Shown: positions 34,026-46,051 of the stretch, piece by piece
Numbering within the stretch: the first letter of the stretch is position 1
Layout of the letters: each line of letters starts with the position of its first letter
DNA from: Orobanche coerulescens
Taxonomy: Eukaryota > Streptophyta > Magnoliopsida > Lamiales > Orobanchaceae
DNA: 64,000 nucleotides
Direction: 5' to 3'
Assembly: GCA_033398695.1 (NCBI GenBank)
Contig: CM065804.1
Location: forward strand, 9,781,001-9,845,000
Notes under the pieces: generated by a model
What the model was told of the DNA's origin: nothing
Databases searched by the model: none
What the model saw: only the letters and a program-made list of their open reading frames with translations
Translations under genes and position numbers: made by a program

Positions 34026-35290
34026 GGGGGCAGGTTCTAAAAATGTCATTTTTCACTTCTTCTTCCTCTCCTCCGGCGGCTGAGCGATTTGTAGCATAGG
34101 AAGGTGTGGATTTCGACCAGATTTCACCATCTTACAACATTTTTGAGTTCCTAGTCCCAATCTAACAAGATTTCATCAAGTTTACCATCCATCAAGGTAA
34201 ATATTGTTCAATCCCCAGTTTTTTATTTTTCTTCTCTGGTCCATCTTGGCCTTGATTTGTGTTAGATTATGATTATGAAGTCATAATCCCTTGTTTCCCT
34301 TAAAGTCTACGGATTTTGTTTTGAGTTTTCATCCGTTAAATGGTGTATAATCGACTTCACCCCCATAGTGTCCGATTAAATGTTCCTAAGAGTAGAACTT
34401 AGGGTGAATCCTTTTATTTCCATGGTGATGTGTTTTGATTCAATATTTCATTGTGTTAGGGTCGATTTGTTGAAGGAAGTTCGGACCATACATTCATCCG
34501 TTCGTTGTTCCACGTGTCGTTCGAATTGAGGCAAGTACTTTGATTGTGTTTAATGTACTTCGTGTGAATATGTGAAAAATGATGATTTCAGAAAATGTGA
34601 ATTATGCCATTTATTGATTTAGTGTGTGCGAGCCGAGTAAAACCAGTGAGGGTCCCCTGGGGTCCGGTAGGCTGCGTTTCCCTACGAATCACTCGGTTGG
34701 GCTATACACCAGGGAGGGTCTGACGAGGTGTCCTTGGGGTGTGTATCTTGCTTGAGAGGTACATGGCCAGTATAGCTCGGGAGGTTGTTTTGTGATGATG
34801 ATTGTGGTATGATATTCCGGAATAACTGTGATGGCACTATGATTTCTGTGATTTATGATGATTATTCCCTTGTTGTACATATTCTAGAATCATTGTACTT
34901 GCACCGGATTTTGCTGACCCCTTCGGGGGTGGATATACTTTTGTGTATTCAGGTACAGGTCCAGTGGGAGTGCCAGCACAGGGCGGACACGAGCTTGGTG
35001 GGCAGCATTGATATCGTGCACTATTTTGAGTCGGTGGTCATATGGTCGTGGTCATAGTCGAGTTTTGGTTTTGTACTCGCGCGGGTACTGTCACGTGATG
35101 TAATTTGTGTTTAATGATGGTTGTTGATGTTATGGTTGGATCAAATTGAGTTGTTGTGTTTGTTGCGATCCAACGGGATTATGTAATGTACTATCTTGGG
35201 ATTTATGTCGCATTGAGTGTGTTGTTTGTTTTATATGTATTAATGTCTCAGTTGTTGTTTGTTAATGTGTTTTATGTTGGTCAAAGCCTG

Positions 35291-35313
35291 GTAGGTTCCC
35301 ACAAGGAATCTAC
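35291..35313 (+). promoter_or_regulatory. U5 stem-loop of element G LTR
   Basis: GTAGGTTCC and GGAATCTAC pair around a 5-nt loop, nine pairs with one G-T wobble. The 3' LTR copy is 42032-42054. Confidence 0.6.
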
Positions 35314-35356
35314 GGCGCTGTAATATCTCCGTAAATCACGGGGGTGTTGCAGAATA

Positions 35357-35368
35357 TGGTATCAGAGC
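35357..35368 (+). other. Primer binding site of element G
   Basis: TGGTATCAGAGC, five bases after the LTR. Confidence 0.92.
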
Positions 35369-35414
35369 TTAGGTTTATGGATACCTAGGCTGTCGGTGTT
35401 TCAGGTTCGTTAAA

Positions 35415-35583
35415 GTAAGTCGGTTGTTGTCTACGATATCATTGGCGTGCTACCATTCCGTGTTGCCTGTGCTGGAAGACTCTTCGGAGGTCGATTGTTT
35501 CTTTCCTTCGGGAGTAATTATTCTTGTTATTGCGTAATCTATTGTTGTAATTGTTTTCTTGTTGAACCATTCTTATTCTTCAG
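35415..35583 (+). other. Possible leader intron of element G
   Basis: A GTAAGT donor lies 47 nt after the primer site. A T-rich tract ending TTCTTCAG at 35583 is followed by T and the gag ATG at 35585. The layout equals that in element H. Confidence 0.4.
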
Positions 35584-35584
35584 T

Positions 35585-36733
35585 ATGCCGAGAGGTAGAA
35601 CTATCCATCAACGCGGCCAAGGCCATGGCAGAGTAGTAGTATCTGAGTCCGAGAGATCCGTTTCGGAATCGGCATCTCATTCTGCGACTAGGTCAGACCC
35701 GATCCATTCGGGAGGTTCAGATGGAGGTTCGGAGGCCGAAGTGCCTAACATTTTTCAACAAGTCATAACACAAGTGCACCAACTGGCGCAAGTGGTGCAG
35801 AATATTAATACTGACAGGACGGTTAAGGATCGATGGCTTCAATAAGTTATGAAGATGAACCCTCCCTGATTTGATGGTTCCGGTGATGCGAACAATTGGG
35901 ATCATTGGTTAATTGAGTTGGAAAATATCTTTGACGGTATTGGCTGCCCAGAAGCCAAAAGAGTCCCGATTGCTCAATATCTGACGGTTGATGACGCATC
36001 GGATTGGTGGATAGCTGTTAAGCCTAGGTACCGCGACCTCACTTGGGAAGAATTTAAAGAACTGATGGAAGCTCAGTATTGTCCAGCACCGGTACAGTTA
36101 GCAAGAGTCAGTGAATTTTTCAGAGCTCAACCCGAGGATGTTCCTATTTCCGAGGCAATCAAGACGTACAACAAACAGTTAGTGTATGTCCAAGATCGGG
36201 TTAAGGATGAAATAGACAAGATACTTCATTTCAATGCTAGGATGAAACTGGAGGTCCGAAAGTATATGGCGGTCCTTGGGTGTACTACTTTGAGAGAATA
36301 CCAGGACAGAGCGCTCGCTTATGAGATGGTGTCAGTTCCGATTCCTGCGGTTTCGAGCTCGAAGAAACCAAAATTTTCTGGTAGTTTCCGAGGCAGCAGA
36401 TCGCGTAGGCCTCAATCTTCTGTGCATTCTTTTGTTGCTTCCCCTCAGCCTAGTGGAGGAGCGCCAAAAGTTTGTTTTAATTGTGGAAATCTGGGACATA
36501 TCAGTTCTCGTTTCACTTCTCGCTCCATTGATTGTTTTAAGTGTGGGAAGCAGGGTCATCGTGCATTATATTGTGAGTCAGTGGGCAGAATCTCTCTAAA
36601 CAGTCTCCTACTCTGGCAGGCACAGTTACGGGTCAGCCAACTCCGAGTGTCGGACGCGGCAGTGGAAGAGGTAAGACCGAGCATAAGGATGCACCTAGCA
36701 TTGGATCAGCTCTACCCCGATTGTATGAGATGA
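35585..36733 (+). pseudogene. gag of element G
   Basis: Structural Gag polyprotein. The ATG at 35585 (MPRGRTIHQRG) matches the basic start of H. The capsid-type domain runs 35870-36330 (DWWIAVKPRYRDLTWEEF, SEFFRAQPEDVPISEA). Two zinc knuckles follow. The first (CFNCGNLGHISSRF) has lost its last Cys; the second (CFKCGKQGHRALYC) is intact. Nonsense codons are TAA at 35843 and TGA at 35867. Near 36570-36600 the reading must shift to join pol, where relatives usually have one continuous gag-pol frame, so at least one indel is likely. Confidence 0.88.
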
Positions 36734-37158
36734 GGCGAACTGAGGACGTAGGGGCAGCAACTACGTCAGGTATCATTTATATTTCTATGCACCCGGTAGA
36801 TGTATTGTTTGATTCTGGAGATACTCATTCTTTTATATCATTGTCTTGTGTGAACCGTTTGGGTCTTGACGGTCTTTCTACATGCGAACCTTTTATTGTT
36901 GGACTGCCGACTGGGCAAAGGATAGTTGGGGATCGAGAGATTGTCAATTGTCCTGTAACCATCGGCGGTAGAGATTGGTCATCCGATTTGATTGTGATTG
37001 ATATGAAGGGAGAAGATTTAATTCTCGGCGATAATTGGTTAGATCGTCATGGGGCAGTAATGGATTATCGTCGAAAGATAATCTCGATCATTGATCAAGA
37101 TGGTACTGAATATGTTTTTGATGGACAGAAACCTGGTATTTCTGGAAAGATTATCTGA
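36600..37158 (+). pseudogene. Aspartic protease of element G pol
   Basis: The frame used by the rest of pol opens near 36600 (SPTLAGTVTGQ) and contains the protease active site VLFDSGDTHSFIS at about 36805, where relatives have DSGASHSF. The flap-side DLILGDNWLDRHGAV follows. The frame ends at TGA 37156-37158, just before RT. The protease would cut Gag-Pol into mature proteins. Confidence 0.85.
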
Positions 37159-37161
37159 GCC

Positions 37162-38598
37162 ATGAAGGCTATGAAATTGTTGAACCAAGGCTGTACCGGT
37201 TATTGGTGTTATGCAATGAAGACAGAATCTGGCGGAGTTCAGTTATCTTCTATCCCAGTTGTGAATGAATTTCCAGATGTATCTCCGGATGATTTGCTGG
37301 GATTACCTCCACTTCGTGAGGTGGAGTTCGTTATCGAACTAGAACCTAATGCGGCGCCAATATCCAAGGCACCATACAGAATGGCCCCATCAGAAATGCA
37401 AGAGTTGAAGAAACAATTGGGCGGACTGTTGGACAAAGGTTATATTCGGCCTAGTGCATCTCCATGGGGTGCACCGGTATTGTTTGTACGGAAGAAAGAT
37501 GGATCTTTGCGGTTATGTATTGACTATAGTGAGCTGAATAAACTCACTATCAAGAACAAATATCCTTTGCCCAGAATAGATGATCTATTTTATCAATTGC
37601 AAGGGGCTACGGTTTTCTCTAAGATTGACTTGAGATCGGGATATTATCAGCTGCGAATTCGGGATTTAAATATTCTGAAAACGGAATTCCGAACGAGATA
37701 TGGGCATTATGAATTTGTAGCCATGCCTTTTGGTTTGACGAATGATCCGGCGGAATTTATGCAACTTATGAACAAAACGTTTATCGAATATCTCGATAAA
37801 TTTGTGGTGGTGTTTATTGATGATATCTTAATCTATTCCAAGAAGGAGACGGAGCATGCCGAACACTTGAGAATTGTGTTGAGTATTTTAAGGGCTGATA
37901 AGCTTTATGCTAAGTTTTCTAAGTGAAAATTCTGGCTGAAAGAAGTTGCTTTTCTTGGTCAAATTATATCAGCCGATGGTGTTCGAGTAGACCCTCAAAA
38001 GGTTGAAACAGTCCTAGCTTGGGAGCCCCCATGGAATGTTAAGGAAGTTCGGAGTTTTCTGGGATTAGCCGGTTATTATCGTCGATTTGTCGAGAGATTC
38101 TCGAAAATTGCTCGACCGCTCACTCAATTATTATATAAAACTCAGAAATTCGAATGGAGTGACGAGTGTCAGAGGAGTTTTGATGAGTTAAAGAAGCGGT
38201 TGACTATGTCACCGGTCTTGACGTTACCACAGGGAACTGAAGGTTTCATTATTTATAGTGATGCTTCTAAACAAGGGTTGGGATGCGTATTGATGCAGAA
38301 TGACAAAGTGATTGTGTATGCGTCTCGGCAATTAAAGCCATATGAGATGAATTATCCTACCCATGATATGGAGCTGGCCGATATAGTGTTTGCATTAAAG
38401 ATTTGGAGGCACTATTTATATGGTTCTTCTTGTCGAGTGTATACGGATCATAAGAGCTTGAAGTATATATTCACTCAGAAGGAGCTTAATATGCGCTAGC
38501 GGCGATGGTTAGAATTTATTAAAGATTATGATCTTGACATCCTTTACCATCCAGGTAAAGCGAATGTCGTTGCCGATGCTTTAAGCCGCAAGTCAGTC
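37162..38598 (+). pseudogene. Reverse transcriptase and RNase H of element G pol
   Basis: RT motifs in order: [64 protein letters not shown] and [12 protein letters not shown] (FIDD at 37812-37823). RNase H follows with [30 protein letters not shown] and [16 protein letters not shown]. Stops in the same frame are TGA at 37924 (usual Cys) and TAG at 38497 (usual Gln). The frame is not shifted anywhere in this part. Confidence 0.92.
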
Positions 38599-40167
38599 GT
38601 GTTGCAGAAGTTGGAATTACTTACCATTCAACCGGAGCTCAGGCGAGAGTTGATTGATTTGGAAATTGAAGTTTGGCCTCAAGTAACTCAAGGACAATTA
38701 CGTTTCCTTGAGGTCACATCCTCCATGATGGAAGATATTAAGTCCAACCAGTTAGACGATCCCTTATTTATACAGCTTCGGGAAGACGTCGTTAAAGAAA
38801 AAGCTCCTGGATTCTTAATCGACGAAGACGGAGTTTTTCGATTTCGAGGTAGAACTTGTGTACCCAAGCGGGATGTTCTAAAGCAAGTGATTTTGAATGA
38901 AGCACATTCTAATCCATACTCGATTCATCCAGGTACGAGTAAAATGTATAAAGGCTTGAACAAAAATTTTTGGTGGTCGAACATGAAGAAAGATGTAACG
39001 GAGTTCGTGTCGAAATGTTTTACTTGTCAGTAGGTTAAAGCTGAGCATCAAAGACCTGCCGAAAAGTTGCAGCCGTTACCAATTCCGGAATGGAAGTGGG
39101 AAGACATCACGATGGATTTTATTGTGGGGATGCCAAGGACGCGAACCGGAATGAGTATGATTTAGATAATCGTGGATCGATTAACCAAGCACGCACACTT
39201 TCTGGGCATTAGAGATACTTGGGGACCAGAGAGGTTAGGTCGTTTGTTCATTGCAGATATTGTGAGACTCCATGGTACCCCAAAGAGTATTGTTTCGGAT
39301 CGCGATGGTCGTTTTGTATCACATTTCTGGTAGGCAGTACATCGAGCACTCAGTACCAAACTGAATTTTAGCACCGCTTATCATCCTCAGACGGATGGAC
39401 AGTCAGAGAGAACGATCTAAACGTTGGAAGACATGTTGAGGGCTTGCGCGTTGGATTGGAAAGAATATTGGGAGATTCATTTACCATTGATCGAATTCGC
39501 ATATAATAATAGTTGGCATAGTTCGATTGGAATGGCTCCGTTTGAAGCATTATATAGAAGACGGTGTAGATCGCCAATTTTTCGGGACGAACCTTACGAG
39601 TTACTTGGAGTAGAACCGGACTTGATGATTCAAACAAGGGAGAAAGTCGATGTTATTCGACAAAGGTTGTTGACCACCCAGAGTCGACAAAAGTCATATG
39701 CCGACGTTCGACGTCGACCATTAGAATTTCAGGAAGGAGATCATGTGTTGTTGAAGGTATCGCCGACTCATGGAGTACTTCAGTTTGGTAAGAAGGGGAA
39801 GCTTAGTCCTCGTTATATTGGTCCCTTCGAAATTCTGGACAAGATAGGTGATGTAGCTTATCGACTAGCGTTACCTCCGACGCTTGGTCATGTTCATAAT
39901 GTGTTTCATGTTTCACAATTATGTAAGTATGTTCCCGTCCCCAGCCATGTTATTGATTATCAAGAGATTGAGGTTAATAATGATGTTACATACGAAGAGC
40001 AACCGGTAACCATATTAGAGCTTCGAGTGAAACAATTGCGACGGAAAGTGATTCTGTTAGTAAAGGTCCAATGGTCTAAGCATGGAATTGAAGAGGCCAC
40101 GTGGGAAACCGAGGATAGTATGCGTGCCCGATACCCCGGACTTTTTGAATCTTCAGTTTCGGGATGA
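38599..40167 (+). pseudogene. Integrase and chromodomain of element G pol
   Basis: The zinc-binding part has NEAHSNPYSIHPG and CFTCQ. The core has MDFIVGMP (Asp), SDRDGRFVSHFW (Asp) and HPQTDGQSERTI (Glu). A GPF segment LSPRYIGPFEIL is followed by the HVSQLCKYVPVPSHV link and a chromodomain ending EEATWETEDSMRARYPGLF. The natural stop is TGA at 40165. Premature stops in the same frame are TAG 39031 (usual Gln), TAG 39163 (usual Trp), TAG 39331 and TAA 39418 (usual Gln). The chromodomain targets insertion to heterochromatin in this family. Confidence 0.92.
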
Positions 40168-40179
40168 AACTTCTTTTTA

Positions 40180-40190
40180 GGGGGTAAGGG
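40180..40190 (+). other. Polypurine tract of element G
   Basis: GGGGGTAAGGG directly before the 3' LTR. Confidence 0.8.
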
Positions 40191-42092
40191 TGTAATATCC
40201 GTGTATTTTATGAGTGTTGTTTTAGATGTATTTTGTGGTATTGTGGTTATTTGGATCATATGTATTGATGATTGACCTTGGTATGTTCTTGGTTGGTAAT
40301 TATTGAGTTTTGTGATTTTCGGATTGTGCTCGTTTTGGCCAGACTTTGCGAATTTAATTCTGGAGAGTAGCAGTTAGTGCATGCTAGACTGTATTCCTAG
40401 CACACGCTAACTATGTGTGAGTAGCGCACTCCACTGTTATGCATAGCGCGTGCTAAGCCTGCTGGGCAGTGAGCTTTCTGGACTCTGTAATGGGGCGTTA
40501 GCACACGTTATGGATGGATTAGCGTATGCTGTTTTGATCGACTAGCGCACGTTATTAGTAAGGTAGCGCGCACTAAATCGGCCAGTCGGTGAGGCGAAGC
40601 GTTTACGGGTGCAGGTACTAGCGAGTAGCGCACGCTATCGAGTCAGCGAAGGTTACGGGCGCCATTTCCTCTGATGCACCGCCTTTAACCCGTTAGCGCA
40701 CGCTAAATTTTAGCCGTAGCGTGCGCTAATCCTGCCCAGTGTATATATAGAGGGCAGGTTCTAGAAATGTCATTTTTTACTTCTTCTTCCCTCCTCCGGT
40801 GGCTGAGCGATTTGTAGCGTAGGAAGGTGTGGATTTCGACCAGATTTCACCATCTAACAACATTTTCGAGTTCCTAGTCTCAATCTAACAAGATTTCATC
40901 AATTTTATCATCCAAATCAAGGTAAAAATTGTTCAATCCCTAGTTTTTGGAAATTTTGGGGATTTGAAGATTTTGCTTCTCTAGTCCGTCTTGGCCTTGA
41001 TTTGTGTTAGATTATGATTATGAAGTGATAATCCCTTATTTCCCTTGGAGTTTACGGATCTTTTTTTGAGTTTTCATCCGTTAAATGGTGTATAATCGAC
41101 TCTGCCCTCATAGTGTCCGATTAAATGTTCCTAAGAGTAGAACTTAGGGTGAATCCTTTTATTTCCATGGTGATGTGTTTTGATTCAGTATTTCGTTGTG
41201 TTAAGGTTGATTTGTTGAAGGAAGTTCGGGCCATACATTCATCCGTTCATTGTTTCACGTGTCGTTCGAATTGAGGCAAGTACTTTGATTGTGTTTAATG
41301 TACTTCGTGTGAATATGTGAAAAATGATGATTTCAGAAAATGTGAATTGTGCCATTTATTGATTTAGTGTGTGCGAGCCGAGTAAAACCAGTGAGGGTCC
41401 CCTGGGGTCCGGTAGGCTGCGTTTCCCTACGAATCACTCGGTTGGGCTATACACCAGGGAGGGCCTAGGTGTCCCTGGGGTGTGTATCTTGCTTGAGAGG
41501 TACATGGCCAGTATAGCTCGGGAGGTTGTTTTGTGATGATGATTGTGGTATGATATTCCGGAATAACTGTGATGGCACTATGATTTCTGTGATTTATGAT
41601 GATTATTCCCTTGTTGTACATATTCTAGAATCATTGTACTTGCACCGGATTTTGCTGACCCCTTCGGGGGTGGATATACTTTTGTGTATTCAGGTACAGG
41701 TCCAGTGGGAGAGCCAGCATAGGGCGGACACGAGCTTGGTGGGCAGCATTGATATCGTGCACTATTTTGAGTCGGTGGTTATATGGTCGTGGTCATAGTC
41801 GAGTTTTGGTTTTGTACTCGCGCGGGTACTGTCACGTGATGTAATTTTTGTTTAATGATGGTTGTTGATGTTGTGGTTGGATCAAATTGAGTTGTTGTGT
41901 TTGTTGCGATCCAACGGGATTATGTAATGTACTATCTTGGGATTTATGTCGTACTATGGATGTTGTTTGTTTTATACGTATTAATGTCTCAGTTGTTGTT
42001 TGTTAATGTGTTTTATGTTGGTCAAAGCCTGGCAGGTTCCCAAAAGGAATCTACGGCGCTGTAATATCTCCGTAAATCACGGGGGTGTTACA
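40191..42092 (+). repeat. 3' LTR of element G
   Basis: 1902 bp, aligning to 33372-35351. The main difference is loss and rewriting within the U3 array (40374-40735), which keeps fewer motif copies. It ends GGGTGTTACA where the 5' LTR has GTGTTGCA. Confidence 0.92.
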
Positions 42093-42335
42093 TGGGGATG
42101 GTCCGACGGGACCTCTGGGGTCGATACTAAGGGGTACGACCGCGGAAGTGGTTTCCCATCCGGAGCGTTCGACGGGGCGTCTGGGGGTCGATACTAAGGG
42201 GTACGACCATGGGTTACCAAGTATGGTTTTTGTGATGTTGATGTTGATGTTTTCAGTAATTGTGATATGTCCGGAATATCACAACGTTTGTCCTTGATGT
42301 TGAGATATATTATATATAGGGTCTTGGTTCTTGGA

Positions 42336-42613
42336 ATTGGAGAAAGTATGGCGATGGAGAGGCAAATGTGGCGGGAAAGAATACGGATGGTGGATGGAGT
42401 CTGATTCTTTTTTTTTTAATTCCTATTTTCTTTTATTTCATGTTATTTTTTTTTTTACATTCATTCTCTTTTTTTATTTGCTTTTTTCTCTATTCTTCTC
42501 CTCTTTTTCCTTTTATGTTATTTATGTAACGATTATTGACGGTTTCAAAGTTTGATTCATGTTAGCCGACCCCAAATCATTTTGGGACTAAGGCTTAGAT
42601 GTTGTTGTTGTTG
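42336..42613 (+). mobile_element. 5'-truncated RTE-type LINE 3' end
   Basis: It is flanked by TAGGGTCTTGGTTCTTGG (42318-42335) and TAGGGTCTTGGTGCTTGG (42614-42631), an 18-bp duplication with one mismatch. The 3' end has AGCCGACCCCAAATC, then GGGACTAAGGCTTAG, then a (GTT)n tail, the common terminus of plant RTE LINEs and SINEs that borrow it. The 5' end could encode a short RTE-like tail (MERQMWRERIRMVD). A T-rich 3' UTR lies between. Confidence 0.75.
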
Positions 42614-43082
42614 TAGGGTCTTGGTGCTTGGCTAGAATGGCAGAAGAATATGTGTCATATGTGTCTAGTTCCTTGGTTGAAATGCTTTGGTGTCGGTGAA
42701 TGGACTTGTTATTGTGCATTGTGGTTTGAAGAAAATTTGGGGTGAGACCCTAACGACTGTGCAAAGGACGTTTTGCGGAAAATGACTTTGGGCCGAGACC
42801 CAATTGTCTTAAAAAGGTTTTATAATCTTGAACTTGAAGTCCCAAAATATTTTGTCGTTTTCTAAAACTTCCGAGTCGATATATATATTACCTTCAAGAA
42901 CTTGAGGTCCTAAAAGACTTTTCGGATTTTCTTTAAAATGCCGAGGTGATAATTCATATTTTAAAGACGTGAAGTATTTTACAAATATTAAAACATCGGA
43001 AAATTCTCTCAAATTTTGTTGTTGTTAGTTCGATATGACTGATATTTGCGTGGTATATTTGATGTGACTTGAATACTTGCAC

Positions 43083-43126
43083 TAGCAAAATAGTGGAATT
43101 TTGCTAACCCCCGAGTAATCAGGGGG
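43083..43126 (+). promoter_or_regulatory. Double hairpin in element A LTR
   Basis: TAGCAAAA and TTTTGCTA pair around an 8-nt loop. CCCCC and GGGGG follow around a short loop. It lies about 385 nt before the LTR end, as in F and D. Confidence 0.55.
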
Positions 43127-43510
43127 TGGATGCTTGTATTGCGTCTTGGTACATGCAAGTTCTTGGGGAGCTAAACACAAGATCGTTACGAATGATGATG
43201 GAAGACAAATGATACTAATCACATGAAGGCCAATTCTGTGTGCAGTTAGTTGGAGTTCATTATATGGTCTTTTTCGCTGTCGTATTCTTCTGTTTGTAAG
43301 TGTATTTGACCCGTGTATGGGTATGAGTCCTGAAAGAGTTATGTATCTTTGAGTTGTATGTTAATGATGAAAGACCAAATCGGTCTCATGGTCTGTTATT
43401 TCGCCATGTCGGCATGATATGTGATGTCTTGTTCAGTATTTAGCCTGGTAGATTCTCATGGAGAGGGTTTGCGATGTGTGACATTTCTGGATAGTTTTGG
43501 GGGTGTTACA

Positions 43511-44884
43511 TTTATGGTATCAGAGCTTAGATTGTGGAACCCTAGGCTGTTGGGTCCAGTCGTGTATTGTCGAGTCTTGTCTTGTCGGATTGTGTCTGAC
43601 TGAGTCGTGTAGCGACGCGTCGTCTGTGATGTCGGTCGTGATTAGTATCAAGGTGCAGCCATCATCTTCGTGCGATCTGTGGATATAAGCCTCCTCTATT
43701 ATATCTTGTATTTAGTGACTTTATTACATGCGTGTTGGGAGATGGAGTTCGTATTTGATACTTGTGGTATATTACGTGTGTAACAATTGCGATATACTGG
43801 TAGATTGAGTTTTGATTGGTACAATGTGTTGTGGAAGTTTCTGGACATTAATGTGTTCCAGGAGGCGTATCGACGGCAGAGATTGTCGGAAACATAAACA
43901 GATGGTTTCGATGTCTGTTTGAATTTAAGATTATATTCATGAGTGGTACCGGTTAGTATGATGATTTGAATGCTAGATGGGCAAGTGTTTGGGAATCGGA
44001 TATGTTTGACTAATTATTTCTAATTGCTACAAACATGTTCATAATGATAACTGTATTGGCTGCGCACGTATTTGAAAATATTTCTGAAAATTTCGTAGAC
44101 TCGAGTATGTTGTAAAAAAAATTGAATTCTAAAAATATTTTGTCGGTATGCATAAGTCGTGACTTAGCATATACCTTTTTTTTAATTAAATACGTTTTGA
44201 TTTTTGACGAAGTGATCATGCACTTTCATAGAAACCTTGCGACGGAATACGAAGGATATGTTTTGAAGTACTTTCAATATTTTATAAAATGTTTGAGTTG
44301 TGTTTTGAAGTAATAAATATTGTGTTTCGATAGAGTAAACTATTTCATTTTTGCAACTAGATTGGTTATAAAAAAAATATTTTTGGTGCGTGATGCGAAC
44401 ATATATATATTATAGAGTGATATTTTGAAAAAATTTCGAGAGAAAATATTTTTGGTTGTTTACAAAGGGTGAAGGTCCTAAAATATGATCAAACGAGTTG
44501 AATATTGAGATTTTTGAAATTAATGATGGAGTAAAAAAAAAATTTGTTTCGATATTTTTTTTGTGGCATGTACGAATATTTTAAGTGGGATAGGTGTCCC
44601 TAAGTTATGATACGTGATGAGGATAGTGTTGTACGAGATGGACAATTATTTTTGGTTGTATGATGAACGACAAGTCGGCCCGAGGGTTGTCATATACGAG
44701 GTAATCTCTCCTGAGTGCCGCTATATATATCGAGGACTATGTACATAATAGTAATATATCGATCGAATCATGAGATTACCGATATTGCTGAACGGTTCAT
44801 ATACATAATTGGAGTGACGTTACAGTGAGATGGTTGATGACATGACAAGTTTCGGGGACGAAACTTATTTTAAGTGGGATAGTA
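43511..44884 (+). other. Internal region of element A (non-coding)
   Basis: The primer site TGGTATCAGAGC is at 43515-43526 and the polypurine region ends GACGAAACTTATTTTAAG before the 3' LTR. No Gag or Pol motif was found. A degenerate donor-like ATAAGC sits at 43685, where F and D have GTAAGT. Confidence 0.75.
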
Positions 44885-45755
44885 TGTAATACCCGGAATT
44901 GAAATTGGAATTTGGTGGCAATTCTTTTTAAATTTATTTTCATTTTTTATTTAAGTAGCCGCCTAATTAAAATGTGTTAATCTTTGAGATTCTAGACTAT
45001 AGTATTGATGAATTGTTGATAGTTTGGTGTTATCGGATTTGGTAGAAATTAATCGAATAATCGTACCAGGAGACTGTTTAACGAATCCGAGATCGATTTT
45101 TATTAACAATCGAATTTTATTGGGTCAAATGCTAAACTACTAATTTTATTTATTTTATATATATATATATATTACTAGTACTACCTTTCTCTCTTCTTTC
45201 CCCATCCTCTCTCGTTTCGCTTCTCCCGTATGTCTCTCTCTCCCTCTCAACCCAACACCGCCCCTCCCCTCATCCCCCATAAATCGGCCCAGGTGACCTG
45301 AGAAATGATGGCGGCGAAGGACGAGACACCTAGATCACGGCTTGAGCTTGGTTGGAGGAGTTGGGTTCCGGTAGAGGTGATCCGCGGAGGTCAACGATGG
45401 CGGGTTTTCTTCCCGATCTCCAGCCATGGACGCGATTTCCATTCAGAGACGGACCGATCTGGGGTGTCCGTCGAGCTAGAGATCCGATGACCGGGGAGAG
45501 AGTTTTCGACGAAAGTCAACTACTTAGTTCGACTTTTTCCGGCGATGGTTTTTTCGGCGAAGGTTGGTCGGGGGTTAGAGAGTGGAATTTTAGAAGTGTT
45601 TATTTACACTGGATAGGCGGTAGAAGGGTTGAGAGTCGGGTTGAACAGGATTCAGGTGATCGGAAGCTGATTCCGACCAGGAGACGGTCGGATTCCGGCG
45701 GAACCTCAGTATGTCTGTACGGTGTGTGTATATATATATGTGTATGGTGTGTTGC

Positions 45756-45786
<31 letters not shown>

Positions 45787-46019
45787 CGCAGAAATATATA
45801 TGTGTCTGTGTGTTTTGTGTGTGCAGAGAAGTATATGTGTGTGACTGTAAGTGTATGTGTGCGTGTGTCTACAAGTTTTTTGTGTGTGTTAGTTTATATA
45901 TATATATATATATATTTGCTGTGTGTGTGCCTGAAGTGTGTGTGTGTGCATGCGATACATATATATATATATATATTGTGTATGTGTGAGTGTGTCTGTA
46001 CATATAAGTGTACTCTCTT

Positions 46020-46051
<32 letters not shown>

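Larger units (their letters stand above)
33372..35351 (+). repeat. 5' LTR of element G
   Basis: 1980 bp, TGTAATATCCGTG to GGGGGTGTTGCA (terminal CA kept). It contains the U3 array (33553-34005), TATATATA (34018-34025), GAGGCAAGT (34528-34536), a single GGTCTGACGAGG module near 34717, a GC hairpin (34918-34929) and the U5 stem (35291-35313). Confidence 0.93.
33372..42092 (+). mobile_element. Element G: near-complete Tekay/Del-type chromovirus
   Basis: 5' LTR 33372-35351, primer site 35357-35368, gag, protease, RT, RNase H, integrase, chromodomain, polypurine tract 40180-40190, 3' LTR 40191-42092. Flanking bases are CGGGG (33367-33371) and TGGGG (42093-42097), a 5-bp duplication with one C-to-T change at a CpG. 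It is inserted in the element A 5' LTR. Pol stays in one frame over 3.4 kb and is broken mainly by nonsense codons. Confidence 0.93.
42093..43510 (+). repeat. Element A 5' LTR, part 3 (R-U5 side)
   Basis: After element G the LTR resumes with two GGTCCGACGGGA/GTTCGACGGGGC modules (42097-42215). It carries an RTE LINE insertion, a double hairpin (43083-43126) and the U5 block, and ends GGGGGTGTTACA at 43510, followed by the primer site. Confidence 0.85.

Noticed and set aside
43511..44884. Hidden coding region in element A, also checked in C (58688-61215), F (25901-28232) and D (52566-55603)
   Set aside because: I looked for protease, RT, RNase H, integrase and zinc-knuckle motifs in the readable frames on both strands and found none, so these are treated as non-autonomous.
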